Source of the DNA: Oreocharis arfaki
Lineage: Eukaryota > Chordata > Aves > Passeriformes > Paramythiidae
Direction: 5' to 3'
Length of the DNA stretch: 64,000 nucleotides
Assembly (NCBI GenBank): GCA_013398015.1
Contig: VZRR01013406.1
Coordinates: 412-64,411 of the forward strand
In this document: in pieces, positions 35,859 to 47,623 of the stretch
Position numbering within the stretch: position 1 is the first letter of the stretch
Layout of the letters: each line of letters starts with the position of its first letter
Made by a program: the position numbers and the translations under genes
The notes under the pieces: model-generated
Database searches by the model: none
The model's input: only the letters and a program-made list of their open reading frames with translations
Told to the model about the DNA's origin: nothing

Positions 35859-36059
35859 CTAGTTTAAAGCTCTGTCAACAAGCCCAGTTAGCTCCTGTGC
35901 TAGAACTCTTTTTCTCTTCTGAGACAGGTGCATCCTGTCAGGTGTCAGTAGACCAGGTGTTAGATAGACCATCCCATGGTCAACAAACCCCAAATTTTTT
36001 CCACTGACATCAACATCAGAGCCATGCATTGGCTGGATAGGTCTGCCTTTTCCTATCAA
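35859..36059 (-). pseudogene. CR1 ORF1 SGNH-esterase C-terminal fragment
   Basis: Sixty-six codons with G-F-V-D-H-G-M-V-Y-L-T-P-G-L-L followed by D-R-M-H-L-S-Q-K-R-K-R-V-L-A-Q-E-L. The second block corresponds to the 'DGxHLSxxGxxxLA' end of the esterase-like ORF1 protein known in complete vertebrate CR1 elements, with the catalytic D-x-x-H pair still visible. Upstream on the same strand (to about 36250) a broken Y-H-W-L-F-K-L block continues the homology. Most genomic CR1 copies lack ORF1, so the presence of this part is notable. Confidence 0.75.
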
Positions 36060-36400
36060 TATTATTCCTTGTTCCTGGAAGAATCAAGGAAATCACTACC
36101 TGTGCTTCTGATCCCTCTACTAATCATCCCATGCCCCAGAAATCTCTTTAGATTGCCCTCAGACTTGTCTTTGTTATCTAGTCGTTGCCAGTTTGAACAA
36201 CCAATGGTAGATAGTAATCAGAGGGCCTTAGTAGATGGGAGAGTTTTCCAGTAATGTCCCTTATCCATGCCCCTAGAAGACAGCAGACTTCCCTGTGAGT
36301 TGGGTCCAGTCTTCATATTGTGCCCTTTGTTTCCCTGGAAGGGAGTCTTCTTTTGCAACTCACCTTCTTTTCCTGTTAGCAGAGGAGGTCTTAATGCTGG

Positions 36401-37664
36401 GTACTTAATGATTTAATTGTACTTCATAATTAATTTGTACCAATAACAAACATTTCCAATTACCGTACAAGAATTTTGGGAATGTAACTTGTCATGCAGA
36501 CTATCCAAGATTTCTGTTTTATAATATACATAAACAATTCAACATACCAGTGGGACATATAGGTTGTCCTGAGTTTTCCTGACTTTTTCTTCCTATTTCA
36601 TGTGCTTTCTGAGCAATACGCGTGTCAGCAGCATTGTCTTTCTTCCTGTATTTATTGATGTTGACTGTCTCTTTGAATACCCTTAAAGGTTTTTGGGCAT
36701 AGCTGGAGGGGAGGTTTTTTTGGTTTTGGTTTTGTATTCCAAGTTTTAACGTTACGGTGATGCTTTGAGCGTGAAGTTCTTACACTGCCATGGCACCTCC
36801 CGCAGTCTGATATGCTCAGTATTTTTTCTGTAAGGGGAAACTTTCAGATAGATTGATTTGATCCATTATAAAAACAGATATTTTTAAACTATATGTGTTT
36901 TGGGTTTGTTCATACATTTTGTATTTGTCTCATGCCAATGCGGAGTATGTATTATGAAATGTAAAAAAAAACGGCTCTGGATTTTATAATTTTGAGTTTG
37001 ACATTTGATAAAGTTCTTGAATTTTCATTTTTATTCCTTTCTGTGTCCCAAGACTACAATTTGGTAAGTCTATATTTCCCAGTAGATAAATAAATAGATA
37101 GCTATCATCCATCATTTTTACAGTGCAGTACCACTGTCAGCCAGAAGTGTAATAAAGTGGCAAATATTTATCTAAACTGCAAGGAAAGTATCAGTCCTAC
37201 CCAATATTTGCCAGAATTTAGATGATTACTTTCCTAGGTATTTTTCAAACATATCTTCGGACAGGGATCCTTAAAAAAATTAATTTTACTTCTCTTTTTA
37301 TTTGCTTCTGTGAGCAATAGATTAGAAAGCCATCAACAAACAGTGTTTGGTTAATCACTATTATTTTACTGAGAAGGATTAAATGATTTATGTTATTTCC
37401 TAAAACCAATAAAGTTAAGTTTAATCAGATTAGCCTAATGCTTCTCACCAAACACTATTATCTTTTTACTAGTGGCATGTATCTTTCCAAATTGCAGTCT
37501 ACTGCAGTGCAACCTTTCCTTTAGCTTTTAAAATGAAATTAATATCTGTGATTATATAATTCCATTTTGGCATTGTACAATAAAATAGTAGACTGATGTA
37601 GACTCTGGAATATGAGCCTATGTATAACATCTTTTGGAGAGATCCATAAATAGCCTAATACCTG
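36401..37664. other. unique non-coding DNA
   Basis: No gene or repeat recognised apart from short T/G-rich runs near 36713-36736. Confidence 0.6.
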
Positions 37665-37870
37665 TTTAGGTTGGCTATGTGGAAAAATTTCATCACCAAA
37701 AGGACTGTCGAGTCTGAGGAAGCGGATGAGCCACCATCTCTGGATGTATTTGCGTACATGGGGCACCGAAAGACATGGTTTAGTGGCGAACTTGTCAGTG
37801 CTGAATTAACAGTTGGACTGCGTGAACTCAAAGTTCTTTTCCAACCTAAACAGCACTATGACTCAATGTT
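37665..37870 (+). mobile_element. CR1 LINE 3'-end fragment
   Basis: Plus-strand CR1 terminus, recognised by GGAAAAATTTCATCACC, GAGCCACCATCTCTGGA, ACATGGTTTAGTGGCGAAC, TTAACAGTTGGACTGCGTGA and TTCTTTTCCAACCTAAACAG. The octamer tail is reduced to a single degraded unit. About 200 bp, strongly 5'-truncated. Confidence 0.9.
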
Positions 37871-38860
37871 TTCTGATGGGGTTTTTTGTTATGTCTGATA
37901 CCTGGTGGGAAGGAGGTCACAGCCTCAGTGGCATCCAGGCTTTACTACTGTGTCCCCAGGCTTTAGAGATGTTTAAGGATATTCCTCATACAAATCTGTT
38001 TTCTGCAGAATATGCGTGGGTGAGAAGTAAGCAGTTCTGATGCAAGAGCCTAAAGACTTTGGATAAGAGCTTGGCACTCATTGGTCCATCTGATTCTGTC
38101 TTTTCCCCCAGAAATTTAATGACCAGGGGATAGTGATTTAGTGCTAAATTTGTTTTAAAGAACTGCAGTTTAAAACCACATACAGAGATGTGGTTTCAGA
38201 GCCCAGAGTAACTTCTCAGCCTCCCCTTCTTTTGCAAAATCCTTTGAAGCATCAGAGATACTTCAGTAGATCTGGAGAGGGTGGCATGTAAGGGGTGGCA
38301 TACGAGCCCCCAAATGTATGGTCATGGAATTATTCATCCAGGGGTCTTATATGAAGCCTCAGATGGGGAAAAGAAAGCCTGGGAGGAGTCAGAAGTCAGT
38401 GCTTCTACTGAATGCTTAATTTTCACTGTGTTGATAGTAGCAGAGACTAGAGAGCCTCTTCACCTCAGCGTAGTCCTGCAGTCACAGCTTGTATTACCCC
38501 CTTATATCCATGTCTATCCTGTAACATTTTATTGCTATCAATATCTATTCGAGCCTTTGTAAATCTGCATTAGTAATTACATCTGGCTGCTTCATATCCT
38601 GAGTGAGTGAGTGTAACTTCTTCTGTCATTGCACGGAAAAAAAAAGCCAAAACAGAGACAGATTGTCTTCATGTTTCAAATGATGGCTTTAAAACAAAAA
38701 ATTAAAAATCTGCCGGAGCCCTTCTGTGAGGGCTGGAAAAAGGGCTCCTCAGGAAGTCTTGCCTGCCGCATTCTCACTCCAGGCAGGTTCATGGACTCAA
38801 GAACAATAAGATTGAAAGTACTCATCAGTTCCCAGTGCTGAGTACTTGCTTGGTCCCTGT
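37871..38860. other. unique non-coding DNA
   Basis: Slightly higher GC than average, no recognised repeat or gene. The 93-codon open frame at 38281-38562 has no known motif. Confidence 0.5.
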
Positions 38861-39628
38861 TGTCAGGAAGGGGTTAAAAGGAGAAGAATGGTGAAGAGGA
38901 TGGTAGATTTATTCAAGTGATTTTGCAGCTGGGAATGCCAAGGCCTAGAGAATAACATTGTAGAAAACACCATATAGTATGCCTGCTGTTATTTATCCTC
39001 TGTCTCTTTTGAGAAGTAGAATTTTTTTGTATAGATAACATAGGTGTTTGGAGAGACTTGGAGGCACTCTCACGGATGTGTTTGAGCTTCCTGTCTTGGG
39101 AGAGAGAAGATCAAAGCTCAGAGATCATAAAAAGCCCCAGAGGAGATCACAGTATGGTTGTAAACTACACATGTGGGTCTTCAATAAATTTGTGCAAACA
39201 GCAGGCCCACCACCCCATCAGGATCGACTGAGTCTGGCCGTGCCTGCACTGCCATTTGTGTGTCTCTGCTGGGATTCTCTACTTAGCGGGATAGGGAAAC
39301 AAATTTGCTCTTTACTTTGCAGCCGTGGTTTTGTGGTTGTTCCAACTGCCTGCCTGTGTCAACTCACACAGTCCCGGGCCCAACACTCTGGCTCTATGGA
39401 TGTGACTAACTTTGCTGGCCACAGTGTACACTGGACATTTGACACAGCTCTCTTGGCTTCCAGGACAGGGGGCAGTAAAGCCGCAGTTGAGGATTGTGGC
39501 ACTTTCTGGTTAAGGCTTCCAGCACAGAAAAATAATTTGTACCTCTAGCTGTCCTGCTAGATTGAATCCCAGGCTGTAGGATTTTGGCCTTTGTGGGTTT
39601 GCAGTGGGTTCAAAATTACATGCTGACA
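38861..39628 (+). mobile_element. probable solo LTR of an endogenous retrovirus
   Basis: 768 bp bounded by perfect 6-bp inverted ends, TGTCAG (38861-38866) and CTGACA (39623-39628), in the canonical TG...CA form. It is flanked by an identical 4-bp duplication CTGT (38857-38860 and 39629-39632). Inside on the plus strand there is a TATA-like CATAAAAAGC (39126-39135) and, about 55 bp on, AATAAA (39183-39188), in the order expected for U3-R-U5 with a short R. The interior is more GC-rich than its flanks. A 166-codon open frame (39048-39548) lies inside and resembles no retroviral or host protein I know. There is no primer-binding site, gag or pol beside it, so a recombined solo LTR fits best. 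A 4-bp duplication would suit an ERV1/gamma-like group, but the class is not established. Confidence 0.5.
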
Positions 39629-40514
39629 CTGTAGACTGCTTTCAGATTCTTTTTGAGCTTATTGATCAAGGGTGCATGGTGAGGCTCAACCATTGCTTTC
39701 CATTGCTTTGATACAAGTCAGCCAATGGCAACAAGAAAACAACAAGCTTGTTCTTGAAGTAAAAGTAGGGGTGAGGGTTTTTTAGGGCACACTTTTTTCA
39801 TAGGCTATTTAATTAAAAACCTCATTAGGTAGGCAGATGATCAAAGCTGCTTCTGCCTCAGCCTTGAGCATTCGTCTTTCTTCTCCCAGGCAGTCCAGAA
39901 AATACAGTGGAATCTTGTTACCCCGGACCTCACCTACATGAGTCTCAGGTAGCTGAAAACTACTGCTGCTGTCTCTGCTGCTCCTGCTACTGTTTACTGA
40001 TTCCAGCAATTGTCCTGTTTAGCATAATCACTTCATATGTTCTGTCAAAGTGCTCATTTTCGATTAAAAAAAAAAAAAGGAAAGCAGTCATATGATTTAT
40101 TTGTGGAATATATACCTGTATGAAGAGTTACTTCATTGAGGCTATGTAAACTGTGACAGGCTACCACAGAGAAGCAAGAAGGGATGGACATTGTCAGTCA
40201 TTGCCATGTTCCAATCTTGCATGAATAGCTTCAGTACTGGCAGATGGCAGGACAAGAACAAGATCAAAACCTTTGCACGTAACTGGAGACCTAAACTGTC
40301 TATATATGGCAGTGTATGCCTCAAAGCTGACAATGCTGAAGAGGAAGGCAGCCATCAAACAGTTCCAAGGGAATTACCAAGGCGGAAGAGCCTGGACCCA
40401 CAGCTGCTATGGGTGTGGTTATGTGTGAGTGTGCAGAGCTCTGAGTGTGCCTATGGGATTAGAGCTTTTGCCTTCAATTTTATGCCACTAATAATTCAAG
40501 AACCAACTTTCACA
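39629..40514. other. unique non-coding DNA
   Basis: No recognised element. An exon-like 59-nt segment with a strong acceptor lies at 39890-39948. There is an A-run at about 40065-40078. Confidence 0.5.
39890..39948 (+). other. possible 59-nt exon-like segment
   Basis: A strong acceptor-like tract (TCTTTCTTCTCCCAG) precedes 59 nt that are open in the first frame (A-V-Q-K-I-Q-W-N-L-V-T-P-D-L-T) and end CAG|GTAGCT, a weaker donor. No homology or partner exon is recognised; likely a chance splice pair. Confidence 0.1.
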
Positions 40515-41238
40515 GCACCACAGGATCACAGAATGATGAAACTTGTAAGGAAACTCTGGACATCACTGGGCTGACCCTTGCTCAAGCAGAGCCATCTAGA
40601 ACAGATTGCCCAGGACCACATTTAAATAACTTTTGAATATCTCTGAAGATGGAGATTCTACCCCTCTGGGCACCCTATCCTCATGTTCTGCTGCTGTCAA
40701 AGTGAAAAAGTGTTTCCTATGTTCAGAAGGACATTTTTTGTCTCATGTTTCAGTTTGTGCCTGTTGCCTCTGGGCACTACTGAAAAGAGTCTAGGTCTGT
40801 CTTCCATGCACCATTCCCTAAGGTATTTGCCAAAGATGTTTATATACATTGATGAGATTCACCCTCCTAAGTAATCTCTTCTCCACGTTGAACAGTCCCA
40901 GCTCTTTGTTCTTGTCCTCATATGTGAGAAGCTTTAGGTCCACTAATCATCTCAGTTGCCCTTTGCTGGACTCTTTCCAGTATGTCTATGTCTTTTTTGT
41001 ACTGAGGTTCCCCAGAAGTGGCCTCCAACTAGACTTTGTGCCGCTGATCACCACCCCCAGGCCTTAGCTGTTCAGATAGTTTTCAGTTAACCTCACTCCT
41101 CATCCTGCCCATATTTTGTCTGATATGAGTGGATCTATTCAGACAGGGTCACAGGCCTGACTGAATTCCAAGTAAATAGTATCCACTTCTTTTCTCTCAT
41201 CTACCAGGCAAGTAATTTTTCATAGAAGGCTATCAAGT
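40515..41238 (-). mobile_element. CR1 LINE copy (3' part), split by a younger CR1
   Basis: Antisense CR1 starting with a degraded tail (CACAGGATCACAGAATGAT) and 3' UTR, through ORF2 C-terminal sequence. It breaks off at CATAGAAGGCTATCAAGT (to 41238), where a plus-strand CR1 is inserted; the same antisense sequence resumes at 41974. The copy is clearly diverged from the inserted one. Confidence 0.9.
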
Positions 41239-41973
41239 ATCCTGTACTTGTGTCACAACAACCCCAAGCAATGCTACAGGTTTGGGGAAGAGCAGCTGAA
41301 AAACTGCTGGGAGGAAAATGGTACTGATTGACAGCTTGCTGAACATGAGCCAGGGTGTGCTCAGGTGGCCAAGAAGGGCAATGACATCCTGGCTTGTATC
41401 AAAATTAGTGAAGCCATCAGGACTAGGACAGTGATCAACCCTCTGTGCCCAGCACTGGCAAGGTTGCACCTCAGATCCTGTGTTCAGTTTTGGGTCCTTC
41501 ACTACAAGAAGATTAAGTTGTTGAAGCATGTCCAGAGAAGGGAAACAGAGCTGGTGAAGAGTCTGGAGCACAAATTTTATGAGGAACATCTGTGGGAACT
41601 GAAGTTGCTTAGCCTGCAGAAAAGGAGACTCAGGGGAGATCTTAATCACTCTCTACAACTACTTGAAAGTAGGTTGCAGTGAAGTTGCGGGATTGGTCTC
41701 TTTTCACAAATAGCAAAATGTAGGTGAAGAGGAAACAGACTGAAGTTGTACTACAGGAGGTCTGCATTGAAGATCAGGAAAAATTTCTTCAATGAAAGGG
41801 TTATCAAGCATTGGAACAGGCTGCCAAGGGAAGTGGTGGAGTCAGTGTCCTTGAAGATACTTAAAAGACAAGTAGATGTGATGCTTGGGGACATGATTTA
41901 GTGGTGGGCTTGGTAATGTTAGTTTGACTTAATGGCTCTTTCCCAATCCAAATGATTCTCTGATTCTATGATT
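41239..41973 (+). mobile_element. younger CR1 LINE nested in an older CR1
   Basis: A 735-bp plus-strand CR1, truncated at the ORF2 block ATCCTGTACTTGTGTCACAA and ending in the typical tail (GATTCTCTGATTCTATGATT). It interrupts an antisense CR1. AAGT is present on both sides (41235-41238 and 41974-41977) and is a likely short target-site duplication. It has the cleanest ORF2 C-terminus of the window's plus-strand copies. Confidence 0.9.
41365..41682 (+). pseudogene. CR1 ORF2 C-terminal fragment
   Basis: One hundred and five open codons: A-K-K-G-N-D-I-L-A-C-I, C-V-Q-F-W-V-L-H-Y-K-K, V-Q-R-R-E-T-E-L-V-K, Y-E-E-H-L-W-E-L-K-L-L-S-L-Q-K-R-R-L-R-G-D-L. These are successive blocks of the CR1 ORF2 C-terminus ('AKKANGILACI', 'CVQFWAPHYKK', 'VQRRATKLVKGLE', 'YEERLRELGLFSLEKRRLRGDL'). 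No catalytic RT motif is included. Confidence 0.9.
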
Positions 41974-42330
41974 AAGTTGGTCAAGCATAACTTCCCCCTG
42001 GTAGGACCAGGCTGACTACTTCTCATCACCTGCTTGTCCTTCATGTGTTTAGAAATGAATTCCAGGACTAGCTGCTCCATCACCTACCCAGGAATCAAGA
42101 TGAATCTGAGTGGCCTGTAGTTTCCTGGGTCCTCCTTTTTGCCTCCCTTGAAGATAGGAGTGACATTTAATTTCTTCCAGTCCTCAGACACCTCTCCATG
42201 AGCCTTGAAAAATAATTGAGAGTTGCCCCAGAGCTCGTGGTTGCACCTCATCAGGGCCCATGAACTACTACCCTGAAGTTGAATTTGCCTGCTTGGTTTA
42301 GCATGTGTGAACTTAGAAGTTTTTCTCTTC
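41974..42330 (-). mobile_element. CR1 LINE copy (5' part), continuation after the nested CR1
   Basis: Continues the antisense CR1 interrupted at 41238: GTTGGTCAAGCATAACTTCC, GTTTAGAAATGAATTCCAGG, then the RT N-terminal region. It ends near 42330 in unique sequence. Confidence 0.9.
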
Positions 42331-42335
42331 AGCAC
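42084..42335 (-). pseudogene. CR1 ORF2 RT N-terminal fragment
   Basis: Eighty-three codons including S-E-D-W-K-K-L-N-V-T-P-I-F-K-G-G-K-K-E-D and P-G-N-Y-R-P-L, the RT entry block of CR1. It ends at the P-G of the 'SIPGK' motif. The segment before it carries the M-R-C-N-H-E-L-W linker sequence. Confidence 0.85.
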
Positions 42336-45300
42336 ACAGTTCTTTGTGCAATTATAAGTATAACTTGAAAATATAACTGAGTCAGTCTTCTAGAAGGAAT
42401 GGAAGATACCTCTGCTTTTTCCCAGAAAACTTTGAATAATCTGCTTATTTGTTAGAGAGATTGACATTTAAAGGAAAAGTACATATGAATATCTTTTAAA
42501 AATACAATTCAGTATTAAATTATAGGAACTCCCAAGCTTCTATCTTAGTTATTACATTAAGTATTTCAATGTAAACTTTTTTGTTCCAGGAACTGCATAT
42601 TGTAACTTCAATTAAATAAAAAACCCCCACCAATTATTTGATTTCAGTCCCTGGACTAAAAAGGAAAAATTCCCAAAACAACAACCCCCACAAAAATGTT
42701 ATTTTACATTACAGCTTTCCAAGACAAGTTTGGAAATGCACATAATTTTCGACATAATATTCAGTAAATTGAATCAGAAAGTACTTAGCTGCATGACTGT
42801 TCTCTAAATAATTTGAATTCTGCTGCCATTCATTTCAAGAAGTATTGATTTGTTTTTCATTTTTTCGATGGCTTTTGACAAGATACATCCAGTTAATACC
42901 CTATAAATCGTGTGAGACTGATTGATAGTGAGTGGTGTTCATCTATATGAACATAGTCACAGTGAGTCATGGTTAAGAATTAGAGAAGTGTTAAATATTA
43001 ATTTTCTGTTCTTTAAATTAGTTTTTTGTTTGTCTTTACTGTGTGTGTGCACATATTCCATCTTCCTATCTTTGCTGTTCCGATCCTTTGCATGCTAAGT
43101 AGACAACCATCACATTTAGCTATTTTCCTACTAGTCATAAATTTCTATATGCAGAAATGATATAGAAATTGTGAAATATGGTGAAATCTCAATCATTGAA
43201 AAAATTGGAAATAGAGGCTGCAACATTGATAATTAGTAAGAATAAATCATCCAGAAATCCCTAGTAGAGTTGCACCAGTATTGATTTTTCAGTTTAAGAG
43301 TGGAGAGCTTTTAGGTCCCCAACAGGTCCTTCCTAAATCACTAATATCATCTGCCAGAATTGCAGCATCACAACATAAATCTACTAGATAAGCCCTGTGC
43401 ATGTCAAGAGCAAGACAGAAAAAGGCCACACAGCATATTGCAATAAGGTCTTCCGGAGAAACTTTCTTCCAAAATCTAGTACAGTGATCCATTGAACCCT
43501 TTTGTGATGATCCAGTATGCCTGGTTTGAAGAGGAGCTGAAAGACAGACCCAGGAATGAATGTCTCACCCTTAGAAGATGCCTACATTTATCACACATCT
43601 AATAGGAATGCAAATCAGTCACAGAAATCAATGGGCATTTCCCTACCTCACCCTTAGCCTCTGGTATGGACACATCTGTAGGTGCTGAGGAAGCTTGCAT
43701 CTTACCAATAAATGGTATTCATCATTACTCAGAGAAACACAGCAGAAGCCCCAGGCAGTGCAAGCTAAACATTTTCTTTTCTCTCTTCATTTCCTCTTTT
43801 CAATATATTTTTTCAAGGTCTCCACATTCAGCAAAATTCATCTTATGCTAACTAATCAAGAATTTCTCTTGGGACATTTTTTTTACCGGTTTTAGACAAA
43901 GTTAGTAGTCATTTCTTATTCTCATGATATCTGTGTCTTAAGAATGATGAAAATAATCCCAAAGAGATCCGTTTAAGGTTATACTCCTTTCTTAAGGATA
44001 TCACTTAAGTACAAAGTATTTCACATTCATTTTGTGATGAACTTTATGATGAGCTCTTACAAGCACAATAGTAGGGTGATGAGTTCTCTCTCTGATGCCT
44101 AAGTGTTCTTTCATACATTAAATTTCTGATAAATTTGTTGGTTTGATTCATAACAGAAATAAAAGAATACTTCTGTCTATTGACATTCCTTTTCCTTGTG
44201 GTAAAAGAATTACTTCAGAAAGAGACCAATAAGCTTCTTGAGGTTGCAACAACTACTCACTGGAGATGTAATGGAAGTTGTAGAAAAAATGTAAGTTAGA
44301 AAGGCCCGAAGCTGTGCTGATACTACATTTAATGGTAAACTGCAAAGTGAAAATGCACAATATGTCACATTACTCTAAAGATACAGAGTTGTCAAATTTA
44401 TGAGCTACTAAATATCTGAAAGTGGAAACCTTTTGCAAAATGCAGGAGAATGTACAGAAGAAATACACTTTGCTCAGGAATGCAATATGCATACCTTTTC
44501 CCTTTCATAACATGATTCTGAGAAAGTTTTCACTTCCAATTAAGTTGCCTGAGGGAAAAAAAAAGTATGGGTTCACAATTTTTAGGTATAGGATAGCTTA
44601 CAAATGTGAAGGTTGTTTGCCTTCATTATCTTCTTGCTTGCTTCCAGCCACCAGGGAAATAAGTGAAATCTGTTCATCTTGTGCTTCTGGTTTACATTTC
44701 TTCTCAATCAAACCCCAGTATATTGTGTTTTCTACACATTTGTTGTCTTCTCCTACAGATTAGCATGCATCCGGCTTTTGAACAATTATGTAGCTAGAAG
44801 AGCGAAGTAAAAAAACAGAACAAAACACAAACCATAACCTCCTCATGTAAGTGGTATTCCAAAGAGTAACTGTAAGCTTGAAATCAGAAAATCTCTTTAG
44901 ATATATCTCCCTGTATATATTTAATTCAGAGATTGGCATGTTTTCCACAAAGAATAGTTTTTTGTTTTACCAAATTGGATCTGATGAATAATCAGTACTC
45001 ACATACAGAAAAAGTGATGCAATAAAGTAGAGCAGAAGTGATGTCTAGGGCATCAGCATTTCAGAAAACTGAGTACAAAAAATGCTGAATCTTAGTACTG
45101 CTTTCATCATTTTACTATATGTGGAATTTAAGAAACTCAGAGATGGTTCTGTGTGTCTGTGTTTTCTTTTCGAAGCAGAAAACAAAGATAGAAAACTGCA
45201 GAGGTTACTCTGTGTCATATGATTCAACGATGTTCCATTTAGCTGTGGAATTCCTGGAAATATATTCTGAACTATATTGTAATTAAGTTTATTATCATGA

Positions 45301-47558
45301 AATATCTGACATAGTTCAGGGATTCATCAGACTTCGTAAAGAATGAGACTCTATTCCTTCGGGAAATGAGAACATGGAGAGGTGTGCCCATGACACAAGG
45401 AAAATCCTTTTTTTTCCTTAAGTCTTGCTGAGCAGTTTCAAATATCTGTTTGTCTTCAATGCTGAAAACTAATACCCCGAAATCTTTTTTCATCTGTAAC
45501 AGACAAAATATCTTCCTAAAGCTATGGATTGACTTATGGATGGTTAAAAAGCTACAGACTCCCCATTTTGTGTAGTAGTCCTGATATTTTTTCAAAAAAG
45601 CAGAGACATTCTTCTCATTTTACATTTGTTTTGCAATCAGTTCTGCAATTCAATTTCCCTTTCTTCTCTGGCCTTTAATGTGTAAATCTTCTGGCCCTTG
45701 TGTGCTCCTCATGCAACTGGCTTTATTAGCCTCTCTGAGCATCCTTCCACTCATTCCAGGCTGGCAGTCCTCTATTCTAGTGCATATCCCTCTTTAGATT
45801 CTTATTCATTTCCCGAAATCTGAGTTTTATATGGTTACATCAGCAATAAACAGTAATTTGCAATAAAAAATTAGACAAAAAAATCCTACTTCCTTTTTTA
45901 TCTCTCAGAATAGCTGCTGTTCTCGTTCATGTTCTGGGAAGAAAATCTACAGGGAAGAAAGTAACTTCAGTCCAGTTGAACTAATGCACAGTAGTACCAA
46001 AGTGCTGGATCAACTGTTGCAAGGCTCCTTGCTCCCCCAGTTCAGGAAAATGAACCTACATTATTCTAGTTTTCTTAATAATAACATTGAGTCCTTACTT
46101 TAAATTTCCTAAACTTAAGTTTTTTGAAGGTTGCTATTTAATGGGGATAAACTGTAAACTCATAATGTCAATGGGAAAATAATACAGTAATTGCATTTGA
46201 AACTGTTATTATACTTATTTCTTTATGACCTGATTGTCAGGGAAATAATGCCTTTCAGTGCCTTGATTACCTAAATTTAAATAAGTATTTTTAATATGAA
46301 TTAAGCTTTCCTGACTAATTGCATTAAGAAGTTTTGCAGTAATTTCTTCTTTTCATTGATTCATTCTCTCCTAGATAATTTCTTTCTTCCCAAACTTGGT
46401 TGAAAATCTTTCTATTTTTCATTCAACTTTCCCTTTATTATTTTCAGTTGTAGAGTATACAATCAGGAATGGGATCTAAGGATGCTCCATCCCAGTTTTT
46501 TGTCTCTTTAAGCAAAATTCATAAATCATTGATTGAAATTGCTGTTTGTATTTAAATTTTGGATAATTTGTCTTGTATTCTTAGCAGGATTGCTTTTCAA
46601 GTGAAGCTTGCAGGTGAATTGCACCTTCATAAATAATTAGAACAAGATCAATAGCACAGGAAATTCATTTTTCTAACCTACTTCTCAAGATAAGGTAAGA
46701 AAAAATAGTTTTTGACTCAGGTACTGAAGTAGAGAAGCTCCAGCACAGAATTCTTTCAAAATGGCTATAGTAATTTCCAGAGTCAAACAGGTCAAGATTT
46801 TTCTAAATTATTTTTTAAAAAATGTATCAAAACTCCTGTGTTATGTGTGTTTGATTTTTTTATTATAGGGAGCTATAACTTAATTAGGTTGCTTTTCTTA
46901 CTTAAGCAATTAGAGAAATATGGAAAGCTAATGTTACATAATTAGAAATGAAATTATAGAAAATAACTGTATAAAAATGGAATGGAACTTAGTACAATGT
47001 AGAAATCAAATGAGACAAGTTAAAAGAATGTAGGATATTTTTGGTATGTTGCATTAATTCTAATTCAAAGTAATCCAATCAACAGAATACTTCTATGAAT
47101 GTAAACTCACTTTTTTTGTGACAAAGCCTTTCCTACACAACCTGTATCTGGGACATGGAACACTTTATCAGGACAAACACAAAAGTCTACTTAGAAACTT
47201 TTGCACAGTCACATAAAAAAATGACAAGATATTTAGAGCAGAGTTATTGTTTCTGAGGGCTGAGAGAGAAGGATTTCTGACTCCAGCAGTCACAGATGGA
47301 GGTACGCCCGTCTCTCCCTTCTCTGTTACCAGATCACAAAATGGGAGTGATGCCAGGGAAGGCATAAAGGAGCCTGCTGCATCCAGTGCTAATGAAAAGG
47401 TTTGCCAACGTCCTCAGCTCAGGCTGTGCGTCAGGCACTGATTGAGTGTCATCCAGCGTGTCTGCTCAATTCATAACTCTGCAGTCAACCACCAAAATAT
47501 AGATTTAATTGAGAGACTCCTGGCCTCCCATACAGCACTGCAGTTTTTTACATTTACA
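42331..47558. other. unique AT-rich non-coding DNA
   Basis: About 5.2 kb with no recognised gene or transposon. Open frames of 107-113 codons (44422-44763 plus, 45272-45595 minus) show no recognisable domain. Confidence 0.6.
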
Positions 47559-47623
47559 GATGAAGGACCTAGAGAACCTCTCACGTAAGGAAAGAGTAAG
47601 AGATCTGAGACTGTTTAGCCTAG
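47559..47623 (+). mobile_element. CR1 LINE fragment (left half of a split copy)
   Basis: ATGAAGGACCTAGAGAACCT, CGTAAGGAAAGAGTAAGAGA and CTGTTTAGCCTAG follow the CR1 ORF2 C-terminal nucleotide consensus. The match stops abruptly at 47623 and continues colinearly at 48180, so the copy was split by a 556-bp insertion. Confidence 0.8.

Larger units (their letters stand above)
33863..36400 (-). mobile_element. CR1 LINE, near-complete architecture, internal deletion
   Basis: The longest CR1 of the window, about 2.5 kb. From its 3' end (left): octamer-type tail (33863-33895), 3' UTR and ORF2 C-terminus, RT (about 34300-35330), endonuclease (about 35380-35710), then ORF1 esterase remnants (35859-36250) and a degraded 5' part fading near 36400. 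Between endonuclease and RT several hundred bases expected in a full copy are missing: at about 35330-35350 the sequence jumps from the endonuclease block V-G-V-Y-H-R-P-P to the RT block W-N-L-E-N-I-V-L-I-F-K-K-G-K-K in one open frame. Stops and frameshifts elsewhere make it inactive. The right boundary is approximate. Confidence 0.95.

Noticed and set aside
41233..41649. 138-codon minus-strand open frame
   Set aside because: It is the antisense shadow of the plus-strand CR1 inserted at 41239-41973; only the sense strand shows conserved ORF2 blocks.
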